Positions 24,676-33,658 of a DNA stretch of 64,000 nucleotides are shown here, piece after piece. The position numbers were made by a program, and so were the translations under genes. Location of the stretch: NCBI GenBank assembly GCA_020696855.1, contig JAJFMT010000002.1, positions 33,962-97,961 of the forward strand, read 5' to 3'. Numbering within the stretch: position 1 is the stretch's first letter; the number at the start of each line of letters is the position of its first letter. The notes beneath the pieces are model-generated. The model saw only the letters and a list, made by a program, of their open reading frames with translations. It did no database searches and had not been told where the DNA came from. The stretch comes from Pseudobdellovibrio sp. (GTDB taxonomy: Bacteria > Bdellovibrionota > Bdellovibrionia > Bdellovibrionales > Bdellovibrionaceae).

Positions 24676-25565
24676 TCAATCCTCACAACACCGCGTTCAA
24701 TGATTTTTGCGGCAAATACCTTTTGCGAATCTAAATTTTTAACTTTAACAACTTCGCCGGCTGATCCACCCTCTTGAACTTCAGCGGTGATCGCGACTTC
24801 AAAAGCGTTATTCCCGACAATGGCTTTAACCATTTGGCCTTTTTTAACCAGCTGTTCTTTTTTAACATCACTGAACTGAACCACTTGCCCGGCATTTAAA
24901 AAGCGGATGGCCTGCATTCCAACCAGTGATCCCATTGACTGATAAGTATCACGCACGTTCAGCATTTCGCGTTTTTCGATGGTCAGCATTTCTTCTGTCA
25001 GAACATCGCCGACTTTTACCGACTGATTCAGCACCGGAACATTTTTGTAACGCTTTAACTCCGCTACAATCCAGCCTTTTGAATTTGAATTTTTAGTGCT
25101 GTAAACCGGAATCATCACATTCTTTTTGCTTAAATCAATGTTCAAATCCATCGCCCAGTCACTCTCAATGTTCTGTGGCACGTTCGAAATTAAAACCTGC
25201 ACTTCACAAGATGCGCAGTCTGCATTGATTTTATTTTTAATTTTTCTTTCAACTTCCATTCTTGAAACAGCACCGCTGCTTTTCAGAATTTTCAAACCGT
25301 TCGGAAGCACAAAACGTGCTTTTACCGAATAAAGCATACGGGCCAGCTCACCTTTGGTAATCGTAGAAACCTTATTTTCCGGAATGACGATTTCCTGAAG
25401 AGCCGTCATGACCTCGTCAGTCAGATTTTTAGCTTCAACAATGTCGTAAACATTAATTTGAGAGCGAGGCGATACTTCAACAGTGGAAGGAATAACTAAT
25501 TCGACTTCGCCTGCGGCAAAACATTTAACTGACAAAATTAAAGCTAAAAATACGAACTTCATCAT
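24672..25565 (-). CDS. flgA: Flagellar P-ring chaperone FlgA
   Basis: 297 residues, with a signal peptide ('KFVFLALILSVKCFAAG') and a C-terminal SAF/FlgA domain: 'VPVLNQSVKVGDVLTEEMLTIEKREML', 'LVGMQAIRFLNAGQVVQFSDVKKEQLVKKGQMVKAIVGNNAFEVAITAEVQEGGSAGEVVKVKNLDSQKVFAAKI'. This is the periplasmic chaperone for FlgI assembly. The N-terminal half is diverged. It overlaps flgG and flgH by 4 nt each, within the rod/ring operon. Confidence 0.93.
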   Translation of the reverse strand: MMKFVFLALILSVKCFAAGEVELVIPSTVEVSPRSQINVYDIVEAKNLTDEVMTALQEIVIPENKVSTITKGELARMLYSVKARFVLPNGLKILKSSGAVSRMEVERKIKNKINADCASCEVQVLISNVPQNIESDWAMDLNIDLSKKNVMIPVYSTKNSNSKGWIVAELKRYKNVPVLNQSVKVGDVLTEEMLTIEKREMLNVRDTYQSMGSLVGMQAIRFLNAGQVVQFSDVKKEQLVKKGQMVKAIVGNNAFEVAITAEVQEGGSAGEVVKVKNLDSQKVFAAKIIERGVVRIE

Positions 25566-26347
25566 TTTACGTTAACCGCCGTTTGCATCATTTGATCTGA
25601 AGTTTGTACAACTTTAGAATTTGTTTCATACGCACGCTGCGCACTGATCATATTGATCATTTCATCAACGATATTCACGTTACTTCCCTCAAGTTCACCC
25701 TGAGAAAGAAACCCCATCCCTAATGTGCCGGGACGGTTCGCTGTCGGCTGGCCGCTGGCAACAGTCGGCATAAATAAATTTTTACCCATGCTTTTAAGAC
25801 CGGCCGGGTTAATAAAATTAGCAATATCCAGTTGTCCTAAAATCTGTGGGGCATCATTTAACTGATTGATACTTCTGATTTCACCTGACGGTGTAATTTC
25901 AATACTGATCGACTGTTCAGGAATCACAATTTCAGGAATCAGCAAGTTACCGTTTTTATCAACGATCTGGCCGCTGGCGTTCTTTTTAAACGCACCGTCG
26001 CGCGTATAAGCAATTTCGCCGTCCGGAGTTCTCACCTGGAAAAAACCGTTTCCTTCAATACTGATATCCAGAGGATTTTTTGTGATAACGGCACTGCCGT
26101 CAGCAAAATCTTTCTGAATAGAAGCAGTACGAACACCTAAACCGGTCTGAACACCTGTTGGTGTCACAGAATTTAAGCCAGAAGCCTGACCTGGGTCTTT
26201 TAAGTTGTGATAAACAAGATCTTCGAATTCAGCGCGGCCTTTTTTAAATCCTGACGTGCTGACGTTCGCGATGTTGTTGGCAATAACATCCATATTACTT
26301 TGCTGAGCTAACATTCCGGTTGCGGCTGTATTCAGGCTCTTAATCAT
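25562..26347 (-). CDS. flgG: Flagellar distal rod protein FlgG
   Basis: 261 residues, the canonical FlgG length. N-terminal 'MIKSLNTAATGMLAQQSNMDVIANNIANVSTSGFKKGRAEFEDLVYH' holds the rod signature; the core includes 'NPLDISIEGNGFFQVRTPDGEIAYTRDGAFKKNASGQIVDKNGNLL' and the C-terminus is 'ELEGSNVNIVDEMINMISAQRAYETNSKVVQTSDQMMQTAVNVK'. It follows flgF by 3 nt. Confidence 0.97.
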   Translation of the reverse strand: MIKSLNTAATGMLAQQSNMDVIANNIANVSTSGFKKGRAEFEDLVYHNLKDPGQASGLNSVTPTGVQTGLGVRTASIQKDFADGSAVITKNPLDISIEGNGFFQVRTPDGEIAYTRDGAFKKNASGQIVDKNGNLLIPEIVIPEQSISIEITPSGEIRSINQLNDAPQILGQLDIANFINPAGLKSMGKNLFMPTVASGQPTANRPGTLGMGFLSQGELEGSNVNIVDEMINMISAQRAYETNSKVVQTSDQMMQTAVNVK

Positions 26348-26350
26348 TTA

Positions 26351-27163
26351 TTACCCCTTTGTGTTTCCAACAACGTTAATAAGTTTGTCTGCCATTTGAT
26401 CATAAGCATGAATAGCTTTCTGCGTTCCTTCGAACACTCGCTGAGCCATAATCATTTCTGTCATTTCGTTTACAATGTTCACGTTACTTGTCTCTAAAAA
26501 ACCCTGCTTCAGGTTCGGAACCGCAACTTTGCTGACTTCCGCCGGCATATTCGATTTAAAAGAGTAGTTGTTGTTACCGACTTTTTGTAAGCTGTCGGAA
26601 TTCTGAACCTGAACCAAAGAAATTTTTCCAAGTTTGTTTTCACCTTCAAAAATTTCTCCGCCATCAGAAATATAAGCCGGGGCCTGCCCTGAAAATCTTA
26701 CAGTTCTTTCTTCTGCGGGGCCTTCGCCATCCAGAAGGACTGCAAAACCGTCTTTCGTAACTAACTGCCCATTACCATCGACAGTGAAATTGCCCGCACG
26801 GGTTAATTGCACGCCTGAAGGAGTATTAACTTCAAAGAAACCGGCGCCATCAATCGCCACGTCCAGCTTGCCGCCTGTGAACTTAAGGCTGCCTTGCTCG
26901 AAGTTGGTAAAAGTTCCGGTTTGGTCAACAAAGCCTTTGTCTCCGCCGTTCATGGCGTAAAAGCTTTCGATCGAAGCCGGAATACGAGGAACCTGAATCA
27001 CTTCCTGCTCTTTCTCATGAGCCGTCAGATACTCGCCAAAGGTCTGTTGGTCTTTTTTGAAACCGGTCGTATTCACGTTTGCAATGTTATTTGCAATCGT
27101 ATCCATCTTTACAGTCTGTGCCAGCGCACCACTTAAAGCTGTGAATATTCCTTTTGTACTCAT
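26351..27163 (-). CDS. flgF: Flagellar proximal rod protein FlgF (flagellar hook-basal body protein)
   Basis: 270 residues. N-terminal 'GIFTALSGALAQTVKMDTIANNIANVNTTGFKKDQQTFGEYL' and C-terminal 'QGFLETSNVNIVNEMTEMIMAQRVFEGTQKAIHAYDQMADKLINVV' are those of FlgF/FlgG-type rod proteins; the order before flgG and the diverged core make FlgF the best call. It heads the flgF-G-A-H-I-J operon, with TAGGAGA as ribosome site and a sigma-54-type promoter at 27192-27207. Confidence 0.92.
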   Translation of the reverse strand: MSTKGIFTALSGALAQTVKMDTIANNIANVNTTGFKKDQQTFGEYLTAHEKEQEVIQVPRIPASIESFYAMNGGDKGFVDQTGTFTNFEQGSLKFTGGKLDVAIDGAGFFEVNTPSGVQLTRAGNFTVDGNGQLVTKDGFAVLLDGEGPAEERTVRFSGQAPAYISDGGEIFEGENKLGKISLVQVQNSDSLQKVGNNNYSFKSNMPAEVSKVAVPNLKQGFLETSNVNIVNEMTEMIMAQRVFEGTQKAIHAYDQMADKLINVVGNTKG

Positions 27164-27191
27164 TTGGCTTTTCTCCTAATCAGTAACAATT

Positions 27192-27207
27192 AGCAACCCA
27201 AGTGCCA
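27192..27207 (-). promoter_or_regulatory. Sigma-54 (RpoN) promoter for the flgFGAHI operon
   Basis: TGGCAC-N5-TTGCT on the - strand, with GG and GC exactly 10 nt apart, one mismatch to TGGCACG-N4-TTGCW. Expected transcription start is near 27181, leaving about 18 nt before the flgF ATG, enough for the TAGGAG ribosome site. Confidence 0.8.
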
Positions 27208-27311
27208 TCCGGACCTCGACGCGACTAAGGCACAAATGTAAAAATCAGGACTCAATGAATTACATCTGACTTCCGATATAGGAAAATTCCAGCTGGACCT
27301 CCGTCTAAGGC
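27205..27311 (-). repeat. Two-copy motif upstream of the sigma-54 promoter (possible activator sites)
   Basis: On the - strand GCCTTAG-N(5-9)-GAGGTCC-N(2-3)-TGG occurs twice, at 27289-27311 and 27205-27231, about 80 nt apart. The proximal copy abuts and shares its TGG with the -24 element. Candidate sites for an NtrC-type activator, or remnants of a promoter duplication. Confidence 0.5.
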
Positions 27312-27401
27312 CTGTCAGTATTTTGTCATTCACAACGAACTCGACTGTCAAAAATGTGTATCGACCTTTGCCGTTATTTTTTGTCATACTGATATGACTA
27401 C

Positions 27402-28532
27402 ATGAATTCTATTAAAGCGGCCTGTGGCATTACATTTCTTTTTTGCATTTTATTTCATGCAAATTCCGGTGCGTATTCAGGGCAGTTGAAACCTGCTTAC
27501 GAACCGCCGGCTCCGATCGAGACCACCGCAACAGCCAGAGCCATTCCCGCACCTGCTGAGAAAGCGCTGCCTCCGGCGGCCAAAGCTGTAACCAGATCCG
27601 TTGCCAGCGTTGCCCCTGCGCAGGAAGCCCCGAAAGCCGCTGTCAGAGCGGCTAACAACGAAACGCATTCGATGACACTGAGGCAGAAGTTAAGCCTCCT
27701 GGAAAAAAAACAGACGCGCCGTACAGATCATTTCATTTTTGATATGCCCGTTACCTACAATAAAAAAGTGGCTGCGTGGATTGCGTACTTTCAAACGCGC
27801 GGAAAAAATTTCTTTCGGAACTGGCTCGAAAAATCCAACAAGTACATGCCACTTCTGCAGAGCGAACTGAAAAAAGCGGGTCTTCCAACAGATTTAGCCT
27901 ACATGGTGATGATTGAGAGCGGATTTTCAGCGAGCGCCATCAGTACGGCGCAAGCCGTTGGCCCATGGCAATTTATTTCCAGTACCGGAAAAAACTACGG
28001 CCTCCGTCAAAATTGGTGGCTGGATGAACGAAGAGACATTAAAAAAAGTACGACAGCTGCTATCAACTACCTGAAAGATTTACGCGAAGAATTCGGCTCG
28101 TGGTATTTAGTTGCCGCCAGCTATAACATGGGTGAAGGCGGCCTTCGAAACCGCATCAGAACTTACCGCACAAATGACTACTGGGAGCTGGTGAAGCTTC
28201 GCGCACTTCCCCAAGAGACACAGGATTACGTTCCTAAAATCCTTGCAGCACTGATGATTGCAAAAGCCCCTAATCTTTACGGCTTCCGCAACATTGATTC
28301 TCAGTATCCGCTTCAGTATGAAGTGGTTTGGGCGCCAGGTGGCACACAGTTAGATGCGATGGCGGACTATTTAAGCATTACCCGCAAATCGATGCGCGAA
28401 CTGAACGCTGAATTAATCGTGGGATATATTCCGCGAGAAGTTTCTGGCCATCCGATCCGCATTCCGCTCGGTTCACTGAGCGTCGCAAAACAGTATTTTC
28501 GTGATCAAAATAAAAAATATGCGTTAGACTAG
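27402..28532 (+). CDS. Membrane-bound lytic transglycosylase, MltD-like without LysM repeats
   Basis: 376 residues. A signal peptide ('ACGITFLFCILFHANSGA') is followed by a Pro/Ala-rich linker to about residue 90, then an SLT domain: 'YMPLLQSELKKAGLPTDLAYMVMIESGFSASAISTAQAVGPWQFISSTGKNYGL', with the catalytic Glu in 'IESGFS', and 'YLVAASYNMGEGGLRNRIR'. The last 90 residues are the MltD-type tail with 'DYVPKILAALMIAKAPNLYGF'. It would cleave glycan strands to anhydromuropeptides. No LysM domain is seen, unlike E. coli MltD. It is divergent from flgF and 5 nt upstream of lysC. Confidence 0.88.
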   Translation: MNSIKAACGITFLFCILFHANSGAYSGQLKPAYEPPAPIETTATARAIPAPAEKALPPAAKAVTRSVASVAPAQEAPKAAVRAANNETHSMTLRQKLSLLEKKQTRRTDHFIFDMPVTYNKKVAAWIAYFQTRGKNFFRNWLEKSNKYMPLLQSELKKAGLPTDLAYMVMIESGFSASAISTAQAVGPWQFISSTGKNYGLRQNWWLDERRDIKKSTTAAINYLKDLREEFGSWYLVAASYNMGEGGLRNRIRTYRTNDYWELVKLRALPQETQDYVPKILAALMIAKAPNLYGFRNIDSQYPLQYEVVWAPGGTQLDAMADYLSITRKSMRELNAELIVGYIPREVSGHPIRIPLGSLSVAKQYFRDQNKKYALD

Positions 28533-28537
28533 TCCCT

Positions 28538-29716
28538 ATGTCGTCTCACAAAATTGTTGTTCAAAAATACGGTGGTGCCACATTAGCTGACGCCGAAAAA
28601 GTGAAGTCAGTTGCAAAAAGGATCATGCAGCTTCACCGTTCAGGCATTCGCGTTGTCGCTGTCGTCAGCGCTATGGGTAAAACAACAAATCAACTGATTG
28701 ATCTTGCTAAACAAGTCTCTCACCGCCCCCACATGCGTGAACTGGATATGCTTTTAACGGCCGGTGAACGCATCAGTATGTCGTTATTGAGTATGGCGCT
28801 GAATGATTTAGGTTGCCCCGCTATCAGCTTTACAGGAAGCCAGGCAGGTATTCTGACTGACGACGCCCACTTCAATGCTCAGATCATTGACGTCAAAGCG
28901 TTTCGCGTTGAACAGGCACTGAACGAAAATAAAGTCGTTATTCTTGCCGGCTTTCAAGGTGTCTCTCCGAACACGAAAGAAATCACCACTCTCGGCCGTG
29001 GGGGCTCGGACATTTCTGCGGTTTCAATGGCGAATTTTTTAAAAGCCGAGCGCTGCGAAGTTTTAAAAGATGTAGCCGGTGTTTTTTCTGCCGATCCAAA
29101 ACTTGAGCCGAAAGCAAAGCTTTTGCCGGAGCTCAGTTATCAGCAGCTCGAAGACATGACCACCTGGGGCGCACAGGTTTTAAATCACCGCTCAGTGAAG
29201 CTCGCATCAGAAAAATCCGTCGCGATTTTTGTAGGCTCAGCCTCAGACGAAAAAGAAGAAGGCACAACCGTTTCAACAAATTCAACAGGGCTGGCACCGC
29301 AAAATGCGATCGCCATAAATTCTTTCGCGAAGATTTTTGAAGTTGAATTAAAAGAAGAAAGTTTCGAAAGTTTTCAGATTTTTTTACAAAAAAATCAGAT
29401 GGGCTATGTGCAGTTGCTGTCGCAGCAGGGTAAAAAAATCTTCATAACTGCGCCTGATGAAACTCTGCAGGCCATTGAAAATTACGACAAAAATAATCCC
29501 TGTTATGCCGTTTTATCCCCGAAGCTGAGCTCCGTCAGTGTAACTTTTTCCAATTCGCCGCAGCTTGAAGACGAGCAAAACTGCCTAAAAATGATGAAAT
29601 CAGACGGGCTCGAGTTCCTACATCAAATTAAAAGCAATCTGGGACTGCATTTCGTGGTCCCTTCCGATAGCCGGATCAGAGCCATTTCTGCCCTTCACAA
29701 ACTTTGCGTCTCTTAG
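28538..29716 (+). CDS. lysC: Aspartokinase
   Basis: 392 residues. N-terminal amino-acid kinase domain with 'VQKYGGATLADAEKVKSVAKRI', 'VVAVVSAMGKTTNQLIDLA', 'LLTAGERISMSLLSMAL' and 'TTLGRGGSDISAVSMANFLKAERCEVLKDVAGVFSADP'. The C-terminal part (about 250-392) would hold regulatory ACT folds but is diverged. It phosphorylates aspartate, the first step to lysine, threonine, methionine and diaminopimelate. It follows the lytic transglycosylase gene by 5 nt; both serve peptidoglycan metabolism in a broad sense. Confidence 0.92.
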   Translation: MSSHKIVVQKYGGATLADAEKVKSVAKRIMQLHRSGIRVVAVVSAMGKTTNQLIDLAKQVSHRPHMRELDMLLTAGERISMSLLSMALNDLGCPAISFTGSQAGILTDDAHFNAQIIDVKAFRVEQALNENKVVILAGFQGVSPNTKEITTLGRGGSDISAVSMANFLKAERCEVLKDVAGVFSADPKLEPKAKLLPELSYQQLEDMTTWGAQVLNHRSVKLASEKSVAIFVGSASDEKEEGTTVSTNSTGLAPQNAIAINSFAKIFEVELKEESFESFQIFLQKNQMGYVQLLSQQGKKIFITAPDETLQAIENYDKNNPCYAVLSPKLSSVSVTFSNSPQLEDEQNCLKMMKSDGLEFLHQIKSNLGLHFVVPSDSRIRAISALHKLCVS

Positions 29717-29810
29717 CTAAAAAACCGATTTTTCACTAGTCTTTTCAATATCGCTGTAGTGTAATTTGCGAAAGTTACGTTAGCTAGAATGATTCGGAGG
29801 GGAGTTATTC

Positions 29811-31154
29811 ATGTTCAATTTACCAGCTTTATTTGCCGCATTAGTTTTGTTTTCAACAACCGTTTTTGCCGCCAACTCTTCAGAAGATTTTGCATTAGAT
29901 GATTCATCAGCGTTTCACAATCCAGTTTTCACAACACCTGAAACTTTTCGTTTAGAATTCGCAGAAGAACCTGACTGGTCACGCGATTATCTTCGTCAAT
30001 ACGCTGAAATCCGGGTTAAAGTATTCCCACATAACAACCGTTACAATTCTCCACAGGGTAAAGACACAACTCTTGACCGCGTGACTTTAAGCTCGACGGC
30101 AGAGTGCAAAGTTTTTAAAGCAGACCGCCCAACTTCTGAAGGCGGCATTACTCGTTCAGAATTAATTAAAACCGGTACATCATTTAACCTGACGACACAA
30201 AACGTAACAGATCCTATGTGGATCGAGTGCGAAGCACCGATTCAAGTAACACGAGTTGATTATCCGTCAGCGCCGATTCGTTATAAAGGCGTGATGTTTG
30301 TTAAAAAAACAAAAGGCCCTAACTCTTACATCACAGTTGTTAATGTTGTTCCGTTTGAAGAGTATTTAAAAGGCGTTGTGCCTTCTGAAATGCCGGCAAG
30401 CTGGTCGCATGAGGCTTTGAAAGCTCAGGCAATTGCAGCGCGTACTTATGCGTTTTACGAGTTAACAACTTTTGTTTCTGCAGCAGATCCGAATATTACG
30501 GCTGAAGAATCAGGTGCGCAATTTGATGATACAGTTACTTACCAGGCTTACCTTGGATTAAAAAATACAACAGCAGCAACTGATAGAGCTGTTAACGAAA
30601 CGGCAAGTCAGGTGATGGTTCATCAGGGCAAAGTAGTGAAAGCCTACTTCAGCGCTGACAGCGGCGGCCATACTGAAAACGCCGAAAATGTTTGGGATAA
30701 ATATTACCCGTATATCATTGGCAAACCTGAGATCTACCCTCATGGCTCTATCCCAGGAACAGACTGGACATTCACATTTGCAGTTAACGAAGTTGAAACA
30801 AGACTGATCAACAATAAACTTTTACCGGCCGGTTCAAACATTACAAACATCCGTATCGATGCTGCTGACCAGTACCCAAGTACCCGCCCAAGTTTTGTAA
30901 CGTTAACTTTAACCGGAAACGTAACTAAAAAAATTCGCGCGGTTGATTTTTCATTCGCAATGAGAATCAAAAGTGCGTGGATCAAAATCTCTACGAAGAA
31001 CGGCTCTGCTACCATCAGCGGAAAAGGTTTCGGTCATGGCGCGGGCATGAATCAGTGGGGCGCACGTGTAATGGTAGATAAATACAATAAGACTTTTGAT
31101 GAGATTCTGAAATTTTACTACACAGGCATCGACATCGTTAAAGACGAACCTTAA
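29811..31154 (+). CDS. SpoIID/LytB-domain exported protein
   Basis: 447 residues with a Sec signal peptide ('LPALFAALVLFSTTVFA'). The central domain is SpoIID-like: 'FEEYLKGVVPSEMPASWSHEALKAQAIAARTYAFYEL', where the Glu of 'PSEMP' is the catalytic residue of the SpoIID glycosylase, then 'VMVHQGKVVKAYFSADSGGHTENAENVW' and 'GKGFGHGAGMNQWGARVMVDKYNKTFDEILKFYYTGI'. SpoIID enzymes cut peptidoglycan glycans stripped of stem peptides. The organism shows no sporulation genes here, so the role is in envelope remodelling. GGAGGGGAG precedes the ATG. Confidence 0.88.
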   Translation: MFNLPALFAALVLFSTTVFAANSSEDFALDDSSAFHNPVFTTPETFRLEFAEEPDWSRDYLRQYAEIRVKVFPHNNRYNSPQGKDTTLDRVTLSSTAECKVFKADRPTSEGGITRSELIKTGTSFNLTTQNVTDPMWIECEAPIQVTRVDYPSAPIRYKGVMFVKKTKGPNSYITVVNVVPFEEYLKGVVPSEMPASWSHEALKAQAIAARTYAFYELTTFVSAADPNITAEESGAQFDDTVTYQAYLGLKNTTAATDRAVNETASQVMVHQGKVVKAYFSADSGGHTENAENVWDKYYPYIIGKPEIYPHGSIPGTDWTFTFAVNEVETRLINNKLLPAGSNITNIRIDAADQYPSTRPSFVTLTLTGNVTKKIRAVDFSFAMRIKSAWIKISTKNGSATISGKGFGHGAGMNQWGARVMVDKYNKTFDEILKFYYTGIDIVKDEP

Positions 31155-31184
31155 TAGAAAAACGTAATCCATATTACCTTAATG

Positions 31185-31215
31185 AAAAAAGCCTTGGCAT
31201 CACCAAGGCTTTTTT
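31185..31215. terminator. Bidirectional rho-independent terminator
   Basis: A-rich run, GCCTTGG, loop CATCA, CCAAGGC, then T6, between convergent genes ending at 31154 (+) and 31257 (-). The A/T tracts make it functional on both strands. Confidence 0.9.
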
Positions 31216-31256
31216 GTTTTTACAGAATGTTAATTCTGAAAATTCTTACTTTTAAA

Positions 31257-33416
31257 TTACGGCGTTAAGATCCAAGCACTCTTAGGTCTGTTCGTTTCAC
31301 AAGTTTCACCCTGAGCGCACATTTTTATCATACCGAAGATATCCATATTAGCAGTACCGATACCATTGCGGCCGGTGCTTGCAAGATTTCTTGGTTTGAA
31401 TTTAGTAAGATCTTCTTTAGCGCCAGGTCTTCCAGGCGCTGCGTTTTTAGCAGCGGGGCCACCTTTACCTAAACCTAAAGCTCCTGCTAATGCAGTCTTC
31501 GCCTGATTGAATAAACCGGCTAAACCTTTTTCCTGAACAGCTACGCCCGCAGGATTTTCACCAGTAGGGCCACCGGCACCACCGCCTGGAGCTCCCATTC
31601 CGCCACCACCTGCGCCGCCTCCGGCGCCACCACGGGCACCGCCAGCAAATTCAGGGCGCCCAAGCATTGCTTGTGCATCACCGGCAGGATCAGAACCAAC
31701 ATCATAGCCACCGCGCCCACCGCCGGCACCACCACCAGCAATATTTCCTGCGAAACCATTTACTCCTGAAGGATTTAATGGATTTTTTAAGTTTCCTCCG
31801 AATAATGAAGGAGGAGGCGTACCGTTAGCTGTCGTACAACTTCCAGGATTTTGCATACAATTACACTGCTGTTGATTGTAAGAAGCTGACCCTGGAGTAC
31901 ATGTCTCCAGTCCGCCGTAAAGTTGGCAGTTCGGCAATGTTGGGTCAGTTTCGCAGGATTGAATTGTTGGAATCTGATTACAATTAGTATTTGTACTACT
32001 ATTAGCGCTACTGAAGTTACAAGCACACTGCATTGATCCCTGCAGAGAATTCCCTAAGCCGTTCATTAATCGGCTCATATCTTGGTTGGCCCCTCCGGCA
32101 TCCCGTGTACAAATTTGTCGTCCCTCATTTGCCATCCGTTGAAACTCTTCACGGCTTGACTGAAATCTTTGCGCGTTCTCATCGCCTCTTTGAATAAGTT
32201 GCGCTTGAGTCAGCGGTTGATTTGTTGCCGGATCTCTTAATTTTGCAGGACACTCGGTTAACATGCGGTCCATATTTTCTTGCTTACAGGTATTTTCACA
32301 ATTTGCAAATTCACTTTGACAGCTTTCCCGGCCTGCTCTGAGAGCTTCACGAACTCCCATCATTCCGACGCCGGCACCGAAGCAATTCTGCTGATTTCCG
32401 CTTCCGGCATTGGCCGCCATTCCTACCTGACCAAGTGCTCCCACCATGCTGCCCGCCATATTTAACGGACTGTTTTGAGCTCTCTCCATTTTTTCACGGC
32501 AAGTATCTCTTGCAGTATTAGCCTGGCTTTGACAATCCATTGCACGCTGACGGTAATCAGCTAAGCAACGGTCGAATTCTTGTTGTTGAGTAGCAGTCGC
32601 TGTTGTCGTTCCTGAAGCTGTCGCTGCAGCTATAGTTGCACCAGTGTTTCCACAACTTGTCGCAGTTGCTGGTGCCGTTACCCATGTATCCCTATCAGCC
32701 TCTGGGGCATTCTGATTACACTTGCAATACAATTTATCAACAGGCATTCCAAAATCCGATCCTGCAACCGTAAGGCTGCGAACCTGACCATTCATAAATT
32801 CTGTGGCAGCTTGCTCTGCAGTCCATGCACGATTATAAACATTAGGGTTCTGCGCACCCGAGCAAGCTGAAGCTAGTGCTGCTTGCGAAATTTGCTGGAT
32901 GTTATTACACTCCTGCATTTGTCCATTGTAACCACACCAGCAGTTACCATCTGTGCCAGATCCAACTCTTCTGTATTCAAAACTTAAATATGGATGGTAA
33001 AGATTCGCTAAGTTCCGGCACATATTTTCTTTACGATTTCTCGGATCATCCGGAACGCAGTAATAGTAACCAACATTATTCGAAGTCAGTGATCCGGTGC
33101 CGCCGTATTGCGGGTTACCTGGGTTTACGTGACGTCCGGCATTGCAAAGGCCATCTGCTCGAGTGTCATTTGAAGCTGCAACACATGTGGCTTGCCCAAT
33201 AAACTTTAGCCCTACAAAAGAAATGGAATCAATTCCAGGACAATTAGTCCCATTTGGGTTTGTCGAATTTCGCGGATTCGGCAATGAAGATTCGTACGAA
33301 TCTTTAGTGCCATAACTGGTTTGGGCACCGGGAAGATCCGCATAAGCCTGAAAGCTGTAAGCTAAGGTCATTAATATACTGAAATACTTCATTAACGATG
33401 TGTGATTAGTCTTCAT
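31257..33416 (-). CDS. Large secreted Cys-rich, Gly-rich protein of unknown function
   Basis: 719 residues with a signal peptide ('YFSILMTLAYSFQAYA'). The N-terminal two-thirds holds about 40 cysteines, many in short pairs ('NCWCGY', 'YCKCNQ', 'CACNFS', 'QCNCMQ'), which suggests extensive disulfides. A helical middle ('QQQEFDRCLADYRQRAMDCQSQANTARDTCREKMERAQ') and a collagen-like Gly tract around residues 555-615 follow, then a C-terminal segment with two more cysteines. No family recognised. GAGGTG precedes the ATG, and a near-consensus sigma-28 promoter lies 16 nt upstream, suggesting expression with late flagellar genes. Confidence 0.8.
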   Translation of the reverse strand: MKTNHTSLMKYFSILMTLAYSFQAYADLPGAQTSYGTKDSYESSLPNPRNSTNPNGTNCPGIDSISFVGLKFIGQATCVAASNDTRADGLCNAGRHVNPGNPQYGGTGSLTSNNVGYYYCVPDDPRNRKENMCRNLANLYHPYLSFEYRRVGSGTDGNCWCGYNGQMQECNNIQQISQAALASACSGAQNPNVYNRAWTAEQAATEFMNGQVRSLTVAGSDFGMPVDKLYCKCNQNAPEADRDTWVTAPATATSCGNTGATIAAATASGTTTATATQQQEFDRCLADYRQRAMDCQSQANTARDTCREKMERAQNSPLNMAGSMVGALGQVGMAANAGSGNQQNCFGAGVGMMGVREALRAGRESCQSEFANCENTCKQENMDRMLTECPAKLRDPATNQPLTQAQLIQRGDENAQRFQSSREEFQRMANEGRQICTRDAGGANQDMSRLMNGLGNSLQGSMQCACNFSSANSSTNTNCNQIPTIQSCETDPTLPNCQLYGGLETCTPGSASYNQQQCNCMQNPGSCTTANGTPPPSLFGGNLKNPLNPSGVNGFAGNIAGGGAGGGRGGYDVGSDPAGDAQAMLGRPEFAGGARGGAGGGAGGGGMGAPGGGAGGPTGENPAGVAVQEKGLAGLFNQAKTALAGALGLGKGGPAAKNAAPGRPGAKEDLTKFKPRNLASTGRNGIGTANMDIFGMIKMCAQGETCETNRPKSAWILTP

Positions 33417-33431
33417 AACACCTCACTGAAT

Positions 33432-33458
33432 TTATCGGCCATCTCACTTCAAGACTTA
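33432..33458 (-). promoter_or_regulatory. Sigma-28 (FliA)-like promoter for the 719-aa secreted protein
   Basis: TAAG-N15-GCCGATAA on the - strand, one mismatch to the FliA consensus TAAA-N15-GCCGATAA with exact spacing. Start of transcription would fall about 10 nt before the ATG at 33416. Confidence 0.7.
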
Positions 33459-33658
33459 AGTAACTTTTCCCGAAATGAGACACTTTTCCTTCAAAAAAAT
33501 AATGACGTCCTGAACGAAAATTGCGGACTGCAATATATTGCTCGCAAGCCCAAGGTGTTGAACATTTATCCACCTCGAAAGTACGGCGTTAGGGCTTGAT
33601 TTTCAGAGGGGAACTGAGAAAATTTGATGCATCAACCATCACCAACAAGGCGGACAAA

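Noticed and set aside
27164..27401. A cyclic-di-GMP (GEMM) or similar riboswitch before flgF
   Set aside because: The repeated motif does not match the GEMM-I core, and the sigma-54 start would leave only about 18 nt of leader.
31541..31800. GC-rich repetitive tract with an alternative long open frame
   Set aside because: It is the Gly-rich part of the 719-aa secreted protein; the alternative frame lacks a start region and has poor composition.
33402..33599. Open frame of 65 codons on the + strand
   Set aside because: It runs over the promoter and leader of the opposite-strand secreted protein, has no ribosome site and shows no family features.
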